From an uncultured SAR86 cluster bacterium (GTDB lineage Bacteria > Pseudomonadota > Gammaproteobacteria > Magnimaribacterales > AG-339-G14), in contig CACJUN010000002.1 of the NCBI GenBank assembly GCA_902596665.1, positions 1 to 64,000 on the forward strand: a stretch of DNA of 64,000 nucleotides, in the 5' to 3' direction. Of the stretch, positions 19,546 through 28,693 are shown in pieces. Position 1 is the first letter of the stretch, and each line of letters begins with the position of its first letter. The notes beneath the pieces were generated by a model. That model was not told where the DNA came from and did not search any database. It saw only the letters and a list, made by a program, of their open reading frames with translations. The position numbers and the translations under genes were made by a program.

Positions 19546-20682
19546 ATGGTACTAATTAAAAGAATTTTTGCGGCATTAATTACCTGTTGCGCATCCCTTC
19601 CACTTTTTGCTGGTTGGGGAGACGTGAATATGACTCCGGGAGTTAATGCCCTCAGTAGAGAAATTTTTGATCTGCACATGACTATCTTCTGGATATGCGT
19701 GGTCATTGGAGCATTAGTGCTCGGCTTTATGGTTTATCTCATAGTTGCATTTAGAAAAAAAGAAGGTGACAAACCAGCTCAATTTGATGACCATCCAGTT
19801 TTAGAAATGACTTGGACCGTTTTATTTGCTGTTATTTTGGCGGTCATGGCAATTCCAGCAACCTTCACAATGATCCGTGCATACGATGACGCAGAAGGAG
19901 ATATCAATATTTTAATTACCGGGCATCAATGGAAGTGGCAGTATGAGTACCTAGAAGACGAAGTAAGTTTTTTCAGTAATCTATCTACAGATTTAGATCA
20001 AAGAAACAACATTGCCCCCAAATCAGATAACTATCTTTTGGAAGTTGATGAGCCTTTAGTCATACCAACTAATAAAAGAATCAGATTTTTAATCACAGCT
20101 AACGATGTAATCCACTCATGGTGGGTTCCTGATTTTGCGGTTAAGCAAGATGCTATCCCTGGTTTTATAAATACAGCTTGGACCCAAGTAGACGAAGAAG
20201 GAATTTTCAGAGGTCAATGCACTGAGCTATGTGGGCAATATCACGGGTACATGCCAGTTGTTGTTAAGGCAGTATCACCTGAAGATTATGAACTTTGGGT
20301 AAACGAGAAGAAAGAAGCAAAAATTCAACAAGCGCTTCTAACTGAAAAGCTTTGGTCAACAGAAGAACTTTATGAAATTGGAGAAGGTGTTTACCAAACT
20401 AATTGCGTAGCTTGTCATCAAGTCAATGGGGAAGGATTACCTCCAGTATTCCCTGCATTAGCAGGAAGCGATCTTGTGCTAAATGATAAAGCCAAACAAA
20501 TAGAAATTTTAATGGAAGGAGTTCAAGGTGCTGCTATGCAGTCATACGCTGAACAGCTTTCTGAAGTCGACATTGCAGCCGTTATTACCTATACCAGGAA
20601 GGCGTGGGGTAACGATGCTAGCGGTGACGGAGAAATCGTAATTCCAAAAGAAATTTTGGATTATAAAAATAACAAACTTTAA
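19546..20682 (+). CDS. coxB: Cytochrome c oxidase subunit II with fused cytochrome c domain
   Basis: Electron-entry subunit of an aa3-type oxidase. The 378-residue protein has a signal peptide, two transmembrane helices (about 45-70 and 88-110), and a cupredoxin domain with the CuA site C225-TEL-C229-GQYH. A C-terminal cytochrome c domain has the heme motif CVACH at residues 287-291 and a later methionine region. The fused cytochrome form is common in gammaproteobacterial caa3-like enzymes. First gene of a long assembly operon. Confidence 0.97.
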   Translation: MVLIKRIFAALITCCASLPLFAGWGDVNMTPGVNALSREIFDLHMTIFWICVVIGALVLGFMVYLIVAFRKKEGDKPAQFDDHPVLEMTWTVLFAVILAVMAIPATFTMIRAYDDAEGDINILITGHQWKWQYEYLEDEVSFFSNLSTDLDQRNNIAPKSDNYLLEVDEPLVIPTNKRIRFLITANDVIHSWWVPDFAVKQDAIPGFINTAWTQVDEEGIFRGQCTELCGQYHGYMPVVVKAVSPEDYELWVNEKKEAKIQQALLTEKLWSTEELYEIGEGVYQTNCVACHQVNGEGLPPVFPALAGSDLVLNDKAKQIEILMEGVQGAAMQSYAEQLSEVDIAAVITYTRKAWGNDASGDGEIVIPKEILDYKNNKL

Positions 20683-20696
20683 TACACGGAAGGACT

Positions 20697-22280
20697 ATGA
20701 GCGCAGTAATAGATTCGCATTCAGATGATCATCATCACGGCCCAGCAAAAGGTATAACCAGATGGTTATACACTACTAATCACAAAGACATCGGTACACT
20801 TTACCTTTGGTTTAGCTTTCTGATGTTATTTTTAGGTGGTGCCATGGCAATGGTTATCAGAGCTGAGCTATTTGAGCCTGGAAGCCAAATAGTCTCTCCA
20901 GAATTTTATAATCAAATGCTGACCAATCACGGTCTGATTATGGTTTTTGGAGCGGTCATGCCAGCTTTCGTTGGTTTGGCTAACTGGATTATTCCTATGC
21001 AAATCGGTGCTCCAGATATGGCTTTACCAAGAATGAATAACTTAAGTTTTTGGATTCTACCAGTGGCTTTTGGAATTTTAATTTCCACTTTTTTCATGGA
21101 GGGCGGAGGCCCTAACTTTGGTTGGACTTTCTATGCGCCTTTATCTACTACGTATGCACCGCCAACAGTAACCTTCTTTATTTTTGCAGTTCACATAATG
21201 GGAGCATCTTCCATCATGGGATCTATAAACATCATCACCACAATTCTAAACATGAGAGCGCCTGGGATGACTTTCATGAAGATGCCTTTGTTTACCTGGA
21301 CTTGGCTGATTACTGCTTATCTTCTTATTGCTGTAATGCCAGTTCTTGCGGGGGCTGTAACCATGATGCTCATGGATATCCATTTTGGAACCAGTTTCTT
21401 TAATGCTGCTGGTGGTGGAGATCCGGTCTTATTTCAACACGTCTTTTGGTTCTTTGGTCACCCTGAGGTTTACATCATGATTCTGCCTGCTTTCGGGATT
21501 GTCTCGCACATCATTGAGACTTTCTCAAGAAAACCAATTTTTGGATACACATCAATGGTTTATGCAATAGCATCAATCGCTATTCTTTCTTTCATTGTTT
21601 GGGCGCACCATATGTTTACAGTTGGTATGCCTATCGCGGGTGAACTTTTCTTCATGTACACAACCATGTTGATTGCTATTCCAACAGGAGTGAAGGTGTT
21701 CAATTGGTTATCGACAATGTTCAAAGGCTCAATCTCTTTTGAGACCCCGATGCTTTTTTCAATAGCTTTTGTAGCTTTGTTTACCATCGGTGGATTATCA
21801 GGGTTGATGCTTGCAATAGCTCCAGCTGACTTTCAATACCACGATACTTATTTTGTCGTAGCGCATTTCCATTATGTTTTAGTCCCAGGAGCCATCTTTG
21901 GAATAATTGCCGGTGTTTATTATTGGTTACCAAAATGGACAGGCAACATGTATGACGAAGTTCTAGGGAAGACTCATTTTTGGATGTCTTTTATTTCGGT
22001 GAACATTACCTTCTTCCCCATGCACTTTGTTGGGTTAGCAGGAATGCCTAGAAGAATTCCTGACTACGCGCTTCAATTCGCAGATTTTAATATGGTGATT
22101 TCTATAGGCGCATTCATATTTGGTTTAACCCAGCTTCTTTTCTTGTTTATCATTCTTAAGAGCATTTTTGCCGGTAAACAGGCTACATCTGAGGTATGGG
22201 AAGGCGCTAAGGGATTAGAGTGGACTGTTGCATCGCCAGCTCCATATCATACCTTCGAAACCCCACCAGAAGTTAAGTGA
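20697..22280 (+). CDS. coxA: Cytochrome c oxidase subunit I
   Basis: Catalytic heme-copper subunit with twelve transmembrane helices in 527 residues. Diagnostic sites: NHGLIMVFGAVMPAF with the heme a histidine, WFFGHPEVYIMILPAFG holding the CuB His and the cross-linked Tyr, WAHHMFTVGM with the other two CuB histidines, and VVAHFHYVLVPG with the heme ligands. The K and D channel residues appear present in these blocks. The N-terminus carries a histidine-rich stretch (DSHSDDHHHG). Confidence 0.98.
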   Translation: MSAVIDSHSDDHHHGPAKGITRWLYTTNHKDIGTLYLWFSFLMLFLGGAMAMVIRAELFEPGSQIVSPEFYNQMLTNHGLIMVFGAVMPAFVGLANWIIPMQIGAPDMALPRMNNLSFWILPVAFGILISTFFMEGGGPNFGWTFYAPLSTTYAPPTVTFFIFAVHIMGASSIMGSINIITTILNMRAPGMTFMKMPLFTWTWLITAYLLIAVMPVLAGAVTMMLMDIHFGTSFFNAAGGGDPVLFQHVFWFFGHPEVYIMILPAFGIVSHIIETFSRKPIFGYTSMVYAIASIAILSFIVWAHHMFTVGMPIAGELFFMYTTMLIAIPTGVKVFNWLSTMFKGSISFETPMLFSIAFVALFTIGGLSGLMLAIAPADFQYHDTYFVVAHFHYVLVPGAIFGIIAGVYYWLPKWTGNMYDEVLGKTHFWMSFISVNITFFPMHFVGLAGMPRRIPDYALQFADFNMVISIGAFIFGLTQLLFLFIILKSIFAGKQATSEVWEGAKGLEWTVASPAPYHTFETPPEVK

Positions 22281-22816
22281 AGGCAGCTACTAAAACAAAC
22301 TTAAAATTAGTAAGTCTTGTTTTAGGTATGTTCTGCTTTGGTTTTGCCTTAGTTCCTATTTACGACGTATTTTGTGAAATAACCGGTTTAAACGGAAAAG
22401 TATCCGGTCCAACCATTACCGAATACGATGACAATTTTAATTCCAGGGAAATCAAAATCCTTTTTGTTACTAAGAATAATGAAAACATGGCTTGGAATTT
22501 TACCTCCGAGAAAAGAATATTAGATGCAGAAACGGGAACAGCGTATACAGTTGATTATACTTTTGAGAATCCCACAGATTATCCTATGGTGGCTCAAGCT
22601 ATTCCGAGTGTATCTCCAGGAAAAGGTGCTCAATATTTTCATAAAACTGAATGTTTCTGTTTTGAGGAACAGCTTTTACAGCCTGGAGAAAAATTAACCA
22701 TGCCGGTTAGATTCATCATTGATCCTGATCTTCCTGATGATGTTCCTGTGTTAACGCTTGGCTACACTCTTTTTGATATCTCCGAATCTCATATAAAATT
22801 ACAAGCGAGCAATTAA
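22277..22816 (+). CDS. ctaG: Cytochrome c oxidase assembly protein CtaG/Cox11
   Basis: Membrane-anchored copper chaperone that delivers CuB to subunit I. The 179 residues have one N-terminal helix (LKLVSLVLGMFCFGFALVPIYD) and a periplasmic domain with the copper motif ECFCFEEQ near residue 131. CEITGLNGK after the helix is family-typical. It starts from a GTG at 22277 overlapping the coxA stop (GTGA). Confidence 0.95.
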   Translation: MKAATKTNLKLVSLVLGMFCFGFALVPIYDVFCEITGLNGKVSGPTITEYDDNFNSREIKILFVTKNNENMAWNFTSEKRILDAETGTAYTVDYTFENPTDYPMVAQAIPSVSPGKGAQYFHKTECFCFEEQLLQPGEKLTMPVRFIIDPDLPDDVPVLTLGYTLFDISESHIKLQASN

Positions 22817-22818
22817 TT

Positions 22819-23721
22819 ATGTCCGACCAATCTTCATATTTCGTTCCAGCAAGCAGTAGATTACCAATCTGGATGGCCTTTGGTTTAATGCTTTTTGTTT
22901 TAGGAGCGGGCTATACCATTAATGATTTAGACAAACCTGACTCAAATTCCTATTGGATCTTAATTGCTGCTTTTGCTGTCATATTTTCTGTGTTTTTCTT
23001 TTGGTTTGGCGAAGTTATAAAAGAAAACGACAAAGGAATGTACAGCGATCAATTGAACAGATCATTTGTCATGGGCATGCAGTGGTTCATATTCAGTGAA
23101 GTCATGTTTTTCTTCGCTTTCTTTTTAGCGCTCGGATACGTAAGGATATTTGCAGTGCCTTGGCTTGGTGGTGAAGGAGAAAAGGCCATCACCAATATGT
23201 TGTGGCCTGGCTTTGAAGCAACTTGGCCAGTTATGCAGACGCCGGATCAGTCTTTATTCCAAGGTCCGAAAGAGAATATGAATTTCCCTGGTTTTGCAAA
23301 TGTGGGTCATTGGTTGCCGTTTTGGAACACTCTTTGCTTGGTAACTTCAAGTGGGACCATAACGATTGCTGAGCATGCTCTGAAAAAAGGTAACAGAACT
23401 ACATTTAAGTTTTGGATGGTTATGACTCTTATTCTTGGGTTTACCTTTGTTTATTTACAAGGTCTCGAGTATTACGAAGCCTACGATCATATGGGTCTGA
23501 CTCTTGGTGCTGGGATTTACGGAACTACTTTCTTTCTCCTTACAGGTTTTCACGGCTTTCATGTTTGTTTAGGAGCAATCATTCTGACAATCATGACTAT
23601 AAGAGGGTTTCGTGGAGCCTTTACTAAAGATGACCACTTTGGTCTTGCAGCAGGATCCTGGTACTGGCACTTCGTGGATGTAGTATGGATATTGTTGGTG
23701 TTGGTGGTTTACGTATTCTAA
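22819..23721 (+). CDS. coxC: Cytochrome c oxidase subunit III
   Basis: Seven-helix subunit that stabilises the oxidase. The 300-residue protein has MQWFIFSEVMFFFAFFLALGY, the long loop typical of bacterial forms, SSGTITIAEHAL, QGLEYYEAYDHMGLTLGAGIYG, GFHGFHVCLGAIIL, and a WYWHFVDVVWILLV end. It is 2 bases after ctaG. Its last 4 bases overlap the end of the opposite-strand DUF2909 gene. Confidence 0.97.
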   Translation: MSDQSSYFVPASSRLPIWMAFGLMLFVLGAGYTINDLDKPDSNSYWILIAAFAVIFSVFFFWFGEVIKENDKGMYSDQLNRSFVMGMQWFIFSEVMFFFAFFLALGYVRIFAVPWLGGEGEKAITNMLWPGFEATWPVMQTPDQSLFQGPKENMNFPGFANVGHWLPFWNTLCLVTSSGTITIAEHALKKGNRTTFKFWMVMTLILGFTFVYLQGLEYYEAYDHMGLTLGAGIYGTTFFLLTGFHGFHVCLGAIILTIMTIRGFRGAFTKDDHFGLAAGSWYWHFVDVVWILLVLVVYVF

Positions 23722-23930
23722 CCCCAAGGGCTATTAACAACTATTTGACCGCTATAGAGACCGTATGCGAGGGTCAACAACAGAAGACCCGCGATTATCA
23801 CCCTTACCCTGAGAGCCATAAAGCTTCTTGTCATTGCACCTTTTTTATCTTTGATCATAAAAGCTGCGCTAGAAAAGAGACTGATCAGCATAGCAATCAT
23901 TAAAACGACGATGAGTATTTTTACTAACAT
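23718..23930 (-). CDS. DUF2909-type twin-transmembrane small protein, antisense within the cox operon
   Basis: A 70-residue protein with two helices (ILIVVLMIAMLISLFSSAAFM and VIIAGLLLLTLAYGLYSG) joined by a basic loop with the pattern KDKKG..R....LR.R, recognisable as DUF2909. A homologue occupies this place between coxC and SURF1 in pseudomonads. It fills the gap on the opposite strand, overlapping coxC by 4 bases and the SURF1 start by 20, so it is covered by operon antisense RNA. Function not established; membership of oxidase assembly is inferred from context. Confidence 0.8.
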   Translation of the reverse strand: MLVKILIVVLMIAMLISLFSSAAFMIKDKKGAMTRSFMALRVRVIIAGLLLLTLAYGLYSGQIVVNSPWG

Positions 23931-24615
23931 TGGAAAATTTAATCCTGGTTGGAAGTTTACAATTTTTACAGCATTTATATTACCAATTTTATTAAGTTTA
24001 AGTTTTTGGCAATACCAAAGAGGTCTAGAAAAATCTAAGCTTGAAAGTTTTATTAATAATCAGCAAACAAAGCCCCCAACTGAATTTATTTCTTTAGAAT
24101 ATGCATCTCCCAGCCAATGGTATAGACCTTTTTTTATGCAAGGCGAATTCAGTAAAAAAACAGTTTTAGTAGACAACGCAATCTATGAAGGGGTTCGTGG
24201 TTTTTCTGTTTATCAAGAGTTTTTATCTAGTAATGGCTTATCACTTTTGGTATCAAAAGGATGGTCAAATTCATTTGATAGTTCAAAAAAGACTTTAGAT
24301 CAAAATTATTTATTGCAGGGAGTTTTCAGACCTATTGAAAAAGCTTTCACGATTGATAATTCAATCTATGAAAGGGAAGGAAGTGACTTAGAAATGCAGT
24401 CTTTTGATATCGATAGTATTAATCTGAAGTGGAATACAAACTTTCCAGCTGTAGTCTTTGAACTTGATGAATTTTCATTAGATGGATTCTCAAGGATTTG
24501 GCAACCCGTTTATTTATCAGCTAATCGTCATTTTGGCTATGCAATTCAATGGTTAGGCTTAAGTTTGGTTGCCTTGGCAGGTTTTATTTTTGTAGGGTTT
24601 AGAAAAAATGATTAA
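23911..24615 (+). CDS. SURF1-family cytochrome oxidase assembly protein
   Basis: SURF1 proteins help insert heme a into subunit I. From the ATG at 23911 the 234 residues show an N-terminal helix (TIFTAFILPILLSLSFWQYQRGLEKS), a periplasmic domain and a C-terminal helix (AIQWLGLSLVALAGFIFVGF). The W-Q-x2-R sequence after helix 1 and GYAIQW before helix 2 are characteristic. Its 5' end overlaps the divergent DUF2909 start; an upstream in-frame start at 23851 would extend that overlap without family support. Confidence 0.9.
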   Translation: MSIFTNIGKFNPGWKFTIFTAFILPILLSLSFWQYQRGLEKSKLESFINNQQTKPPTEFISLEYASPSQWYRPFFMQGEFSKKTVLVDNAIYEGVRGFSVYQEFLSSNGLSLLVSKGWSNSFDSSKKTLDQNYLLQGVFRPIEKAFTIDNSIYEREGSDLEMQSFDIDSINLKWNTNFPAVVFELDEFSLDGFSRIWQPVYLSANRHFGYAIQWLGLSLVALAGFIFVGFRKND

Positions 24616-25195
24616 GAAAAATTTTGTCATAGCGATGTTAATTTTCTTAACTCCAATCTTGGTGATCCTCTCAAGCACTATATGGTACTACTCGGGAGCA
24701 TCTCTTCCAGAAGGCAGGGTAAATAATGGTCAGCTTCTATCGCCGCCGATTGATGTGGGTAAGCTCGGAGTCACTTATGATTATCAACCCTTTAACATCG
24801 AAACTATTGAGAGAGACTGGATGATCTTCCAGTTTATTAAAGGAGACTGTTCATTAATATGTGACGATGCAGCTTATGTTGCAAGACAAGCCAATATAGC
24901 CTTGAACCGAGAGAGTATTCGAGTGTCAAGATTTCTCCTTAGTGACACTGATAAAAACTTTGATATCTTGGAGAAATATAAGCCTCTAAATCATGCTACT
25001 TATGGCGAAAGCTCCTTGATAACTAAAGAATTTGAAAATCATAATATTAATCCTTTTGAGGAAGGATCTTTGTTTGTGGTTGATCCTTTGGGAAATATCA
25101 TCATGTTTTACGGCCCCAAAGAGGATAAAAATGAAAACTTTAAACAAATCCTTGAAGACTTAAAAAAATTATTGAGGGTTTCAAAAATTGGATAG
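24608..25195 (+). CDS. Membrane-anchored hypothetical protein of the cox cluster, CxxxC-containing
   Basis: The 195-residue protein has one N-terminal helix (FVIAMLIFLTPILVILSSTIWYY) and a periplasmic domain beginning PEGRVNNGQLLSPPIDV. The segment WMIFQFIKGDCSLICDDAAYVARQ contains CSLIC, a CxxxC placed as in SCO/thioredoxin-like proteins, and VDPLGNIIMFYG resembles the SCO end. A protein of similar size lies between SURF1 and ctaA in pseudomonads. A thiol or copper role in oxidase assembly is inference. It overlaps SURF1 by 8 bases and ctaA by 8. Confidence 0.85.
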   Translation: MIKKNFVIAMLIFLTPILVILSSTIWYYSGASLPEGRVNNGQLLSPPIDVGKLGVTYDYQPFNIETIERDWMIFQFIKGDCSLICDDAAYVARQANIALNRESIRVSRFLLSDTDKNFDILEKYKPLNHATYGESSLITKEFENHNINPFEEGSLFVVDPLGNIIMFYGPKEDKNENFKQILEDLKKLLRVSKIG

Positions 25196-26192
25196 CTATA
25201 AGAGAATTCAAGTAATTAGCCTGATAGGAATTTTCCTAGCCTTTGTTGTAGTGGGTTTAGGAGCATGGACAAGATTAGTCGATGCCGGATTAGGTTGCCC
25301 CGATTGGCCTGGCTGTTATGGATACGTTTGGATGCCAGAAACAGAATCTGAAATTGAGCGAGCGAACATTGCTTATCCGGAAAGGCAATTTGAAGTTGAA
25401 AAGGCAATTCCAGAAGTTGTGCATAGATATTTTGCTGGAACTCTTGGGTTACTTATTTTTGGCTTATTTTTTATCGCTATTATTGCTAAGACCAAAGATA
25501 AATGGCTCAAAAACCTTATTTATGCTGCCACTGTGCTGGTTTGTGTTCAGTCACTTTTTGGTTATTTAACTGTAAGTCTAAAACTGTGGCCGCAAGTTGT
25601 TACCTTGCACCTGTTAGGAGGTTTTTTTACCACCACTTTGGTTTTTCTAATTTTTTTAAGGTCATCCCATTTAAGATCATCTTTCAATATTAACTTTTCA
25701 GTATTACCAAAAACGAATACTCTTCTTAATTGGGCCTTTCCATTTCTCCTTGCCCAAATAATTTTAGGAGTTTGGCTAAGTTCGAATTATGCAGCATTAG
25801 CATGTCCAGATTTTCCAACTTGCCACGGCAAGTGGCTGCCTCCAGCAGATTATGCAAAAGGTTTTAATTTCTTTCAGCAAATTGGACCTGATTACCTTGG
25901 AGGACAGATGGATGTGGAATCCAGAATAGCGATTCACTTTATACATAGATTGGGTGCAATCGCGGTATCCATTGTCTTCCTTCTTTTATCCTGGCGTTTT
26001 TTCAAGGAAAATTATCCTTTAACTTCTTTGGGTTTTGTGTCACTAATTACTTTCCAAATAGTTTTAGGTATATCCAATATATATTTTCAAGTTCCTTTAT
26101 ACGTTGCCATCGCACATAACTTAGGAGCCTTATTCCTTCTCATGTATTTATCCTTTGTTAGACTAAAATCATCTACAATAAGCCCCGCATGA
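25188..26192 (+). CDS. ctaA: Heme A synthase (CtaA/COX15)
   Basis: Oxidises heme O to heme A for the oxidase. The 334-residue protein has eight hydrophobic segments with the duplicated four-helix arrangement. The first loop shows GAWTRLVDAGLGCPDWPGCYG, and EVVHRYFAGTLG gives one heme histidine; the second half has ALACPDFPTCHGKW, HFIHRLGAI and IAHNLGALF. The start is a TTG at 25188 overlapping the previous stop; no ATG fits better. Confidence 0.95.
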   Translation: MDSYKRIQVISLIGIFLAFVVVGLGAWTRLVDAGLGCPDWPGCYGYVWMPETESEIERANIAYPERQFEVEKAIPEVVHRYFAGTLGLLIFGLFFIAIIAKTKDKWLKNLIYAATVLVCVQSLFGYLTVSLKLWPQVVTLHLLGGFFTTTLVFLIFLRSSHLRSSFNINFSVLPKTNTLLNWAFPFLLAQIILGVWLSSNYAALACPDFPTCHGKWLPPADYAKGFNFFQQIGPDYLGGQMDVESRIAIHFIHRLGAIAVSIVFLLLSWRFFKENYPLTSLGFVSLITFQIVLGISNIYFQVPLYVAIAHNLGALFLLMYLSFVRLKSSTISPA

Positions 26193-27061
26193 GCCTAACT
26201 ATTTCTGAATTTTTTAAACTCACAAAACCTGGAGTTTTGTACCTATTGATGATTACTGCTGGCGCTTCCATGATTTTAGCCACAAACTTTAATCTCGATA
26301 TCATCAAAGCTCTGACAGGTTTTTTAGGAATAGCTTTTATTGCAGGATCTTCAGCTGCAATAAATCAAATTTTAGATTTTAAATACGACTCTGTAATGGA
26401 AAGAACAGTCAAAAGACCTATTGTTACTGGAAAAATAAGCGTGACTTCTGCAACCGTATTTGCCAGTTTTCTTTTCTTAGCTGGATCTGCTTTGATTTTG
26501 TATTTTAATAACTTTTTAACTTGGGCTTTAACATTTGGAACTTGGATTTTTTATGCATTTTTTTATACAAAAGTGCTTAAATTTTCCGGTTCACAAAATA
26601 TTGTTATTGGTGGTTTAGCAGGAGCAATGCCTCCTTTATTAGGTTGGACTGCTGTAGTGGGTTCCATAGATCCACTACCACTTTTACTTGTGCTATTAAT
26701 TTTTATTTGGACTCCGCCACATTTTTGGGCTCTCGCTATCAATAAAAAAGACGAATATGCAAAAGCTGGAATTCCGATGATGCCTGTGGTCAAAGGTATC
26801 GAGTACACAAAGATTCAAATAGTTCTTTATTCAATATTACTAATGGCAGTGTCGCTACTTTTATTTGCAACTGGATATTTTGGCTATGTTTATCTGATTG
26901 GAGCAGCAATTCTTGGCGGAATATTCATACAAAAATCTTGGAAATTAAAGCAAAGTTCAGGCGCAGATAATTCCATGAGTTTATTTTTATATTCTATTGT
27001 TTATTTAACGTTAATATTTTTATTGATGATCGTTGATAGGGCGGTGATAACTTATGTCTAA
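26189..27061 (+). CDS. ctaB: Protoheme IX farnesyltransferase (heme O synthase)
   Basis: UbiA-family prenyltransferase that adds farnesyl to heme B, giving heme O. The 290 residues have about eight or nine helices with the first aspartate-rich site NQILDFKYDSVMERT followed by KRPIVTGKIS, and the second loop TPPHFWALAINKKDEYAKAGIPMMP. Its ATG overlaps the ctaA stop (ATGA). Also named cyoE; with ctaA it supplies heme A. Confidence 0.97.
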   Translation: MSLTISEFFKLTKPGVLYLLMITAGASMILATNFNLDIIKALTGFLGIAFIAGSSAAINQILDFKYDSVMERTVKRPIVTGKISVTSATVFASFLFLAGSALILYFNNFLTWALTFGTWIFYAFFYTKVLKFSGSQNIVIGGLAGAMPPLLGWTAVVGSIDPLPLLLVLLIFIWTPPHFWALAINKKDEYAKAGIPMMPVVKGIEYTKIQIVLYSILLMAVSLLLFATGYFGYVYLIGAAILGGIFIQKSWKLKQSSGADNSMSLFLYSIVYLTLIFLLMIVDRAVITYV

Positions 27062-27704
27062 AACTTCAAATATTCGATTAACAGTTTTATCTTGCCTTGT
27101 GCTGGTGTCGTTAGTGATCGGTGTTTTTGTTTACAGCATCGTTTCACCTAAAGAGCTCACTAAAGATGAATACAAAGATCTCAAATTCTATGAGCTCTCA
27201 GCACCTAGACAGTTAACAGATTTCAGGCTTCAGTCAGGGGCAGAAGTTTTCAAGCAAACAAACTTGCTTGAGAAATGGCATTTGGTATTCATGGGTTTTG
27301 CTTCATGTCCTGATATGTGTCCAATGACCATGGCAAAAATGAAAAAGACTTCTAATCTTCTTGCTGAGAGAAATATTCAATTAAGAGATAAAATCAATTT
27401 TATGATTGTCTCTGTTGATCCAGATAGAGACACTCCAGAGTTGATTGACAGATATGCGAAATCTTTTGATTCTTCTTTTATAGGTGTAAGCGGTGATATT
27501 GGAACTATTTATACTTTAGCAACACAGCTTACTCTTCCATTTGTGCCGGTAGTTGACTCAAAACGTACTGATTACGATATGGATCACAGCATGAATCTAG
27601 CCTTACTAAGTCCATCAGGAAGGTATTACGGATTCTTTAAATCGCCGGTTGATCCACAAAATATGGTTACGGTGCTAGAAAGCGTTCTGACTTACAACAG
27701 ATAA
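27054..27704 (+). CDS. SCO1/SenC-type copper chaperone
   Basis: Membrane-anchored thioredoxin-fold protein that matures the CuA centre of subunit II. The 216-residue product has an N-terminal helix (SCLVLVSLVIGVFVYSIV), the copper motif CPDMCPMTMAKM near residue 86, SVDPDRDTPELIDRYAKSF, and the third ligand in YDMDHSMNLALLSP. It overlaps ctaB by 8 bases and closes the cox assembly operon. Confidence 0.95.
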   Translation: MSKTSNIRLTVLSCLVLVSLVIGVFVYSIVSPKELTKDEYKDLKFYELSAPRQLTDFRLQSGAEVFKQTNLLEKWHLVFMGFASCPDMCPMTMAKMKKTSNLLAERNIQLRDKINFMIVSVDPDRDTPELIDRYAKSFDSSFIGVSGDIGTIYTLATQLTLPFVPVVDSKRTDYDMDHSMNLALLSPSGRYYGFFKSPVDPQNMVTVLESVLTYNR

Positions 27705-27705
27705 A

Positions 27706-28074
27706 TTAATTTTGGATAATTTCGCAATCTTTCATAATTGCTACTTGTCTTATTGCGTTTAGTTGACCTTTATAAAGGGCTAACTGAGCAGCTTCTTCTT
27801 GATTGCCTTTAATCCCTGCAGCCAAGATTGGCATAAACACAACTGCTGTGGCTATATATGCATCGTTGTCTTTTTTCTTTTTGTCGATAACAGAAGAAAT
27901 TTCAGGAATTTTGTTTTGAATATTAAGAGCATCCAAAGCAAGTTCTTTGCAGGAATAATCTTTGTATTCAGCTACAGATACAATTTCAGCTTGAACCGAA
28001 GAAGAGGTAACACTTTTTACTCCGCAAGCAGACAGAAAGATTAATAACAAAGTATGGATTAAGTAATTTTTCAT
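27706..28074 (-). CDS. Small lipoprotein of unknown function
   Basis: From the ATG at 28074 the product has 122 residues with a lipoprotein signal (HTLLLIFLSAC, lipobox cysteine at residue 17). The mature part is helical and includes a hydrophobic stretch AYIATAVVFMPILAAGIKG flanked by charged helices, and cysteines at both ends (YSCKEL, MKDCEII). No family recognised. Convergent with the SCO gene, 1 base between stops. A longer start at 28107 would put residues before the signal and is disfavoured. Confidence 0.75.
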   Translation of the reverse strand: MKNYLIHTLLLIFLSACGVKSVTSSSVQAEIVSVAEYKDYSCKELALDALNIQNKIPEISSVIDKKKKDNDAYIATAVVFMPILAAGIKGNQEEAAQLALYKGQLNAIRQVAIMKDCEIIQN

Positions 28075-28184
28075 AATTCTTTTTAAGTTTCCATTAGATA
28101 GTATCAAAAAAAGGAGTTTTTACTTAGGTTTTATATTAGACTTTCTTAAAATTAATATTAGTTTCATAAATAGGAGAAAAAAAT

Positions 28185-28601
28185 ATGGAAATGTCACAAA
28201 TTATGGATGTAAATACTGGATTACTGATAGCTAATGCAGCTTTTTTTGTAGGAAATGTATTGCTTCTTTGGATGATGTTTAGAGGAGTATCAAACGCTTA
28301 TATCTATGGTGCCAATACTTTCGCTAAAGTACTCCATTCAGCAATGTCTCTTTGCATAGTTGGGTTCTTTTTCGGGACTTACGGAAATATTACTTCTTTA
28401 ATAAATAATTGGGCTTATGCTTTAGCAGAGACTAGTCAAGACCTTCCAGGAGGCGTGCAAATGTTCGTTGATAGGATTGGAGCAACGGAATATGTTGATC
28501 CTTCTTTAATTCCTTCTGATCCTCTTGGATTAGTATTCATGGTTGCAGTCTTAATTGGACTTTTAGGTGGAATGTGGACAGCGCCAGCACCTAAAGACTA
28601 A
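28185..28601 (+). CDS. Tandem small membrane protein, copy 1
   Basis: A 138-residue protein with three predicted membrane segments: about residues 14-34 (IANAAFFVGNVLLLWMMF), 46-65 (LHSAMSLCIVGFFFGTYG) and 112-132 (GLVFMVAVLIGLLGGMW). The stretch before the last helix reads DPSLIPSDPLG. Copies 2 and 3 downstream share this layout and motif, so the three are paralogues. A strong ribosome site (TAGGAG) precedes the ATG, and an intrinsic terminator follows. Family and function not recognised. Confidence 0.85.
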   Translation: MEMSQIMDVNTGLLIANAAFFVGNVLLLWMMFRGVSNAYIYGANTFAKVLHSAMSLCIVGFFFGTYGNITSLINNWAYALAETSQDLPGGVQMFVDRIGATEYVDPSLIPSDPLGLVFMVAVLIGLLGGMWTAPAPKD

Positions 28602-28612
28602 GTTATCTTACT

Positions 28613-28648
28613 AAAAAAAAGGGGGCAATGTTTGTCCCCTTTTTTTTA
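28613..28648 (+). terminator. Intrinsic terminator after membrane-protein copy 1
   Basis: An A run, then GGGGGCA, a short ATGTTT loop, GTCCCC and a run of eight T. The stem can extend through the A/T tracts, and the poly-A/poly-T symmetry would allow termination in both directions. Confidence 0.9.
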
Positions 28649-28693
28649 TAAATGATAATATGTCAGTTCAGTTTAATTAATAAGGAGAGAAAT

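Noticed and set aside
21122-21403. Frames of 70-90 residues inside coxA and other long genes
   Set aside because: They lie wholly within strongly conserved genes in another frame, and have histidine/cysteine-rich compositions typical of shifted codons.
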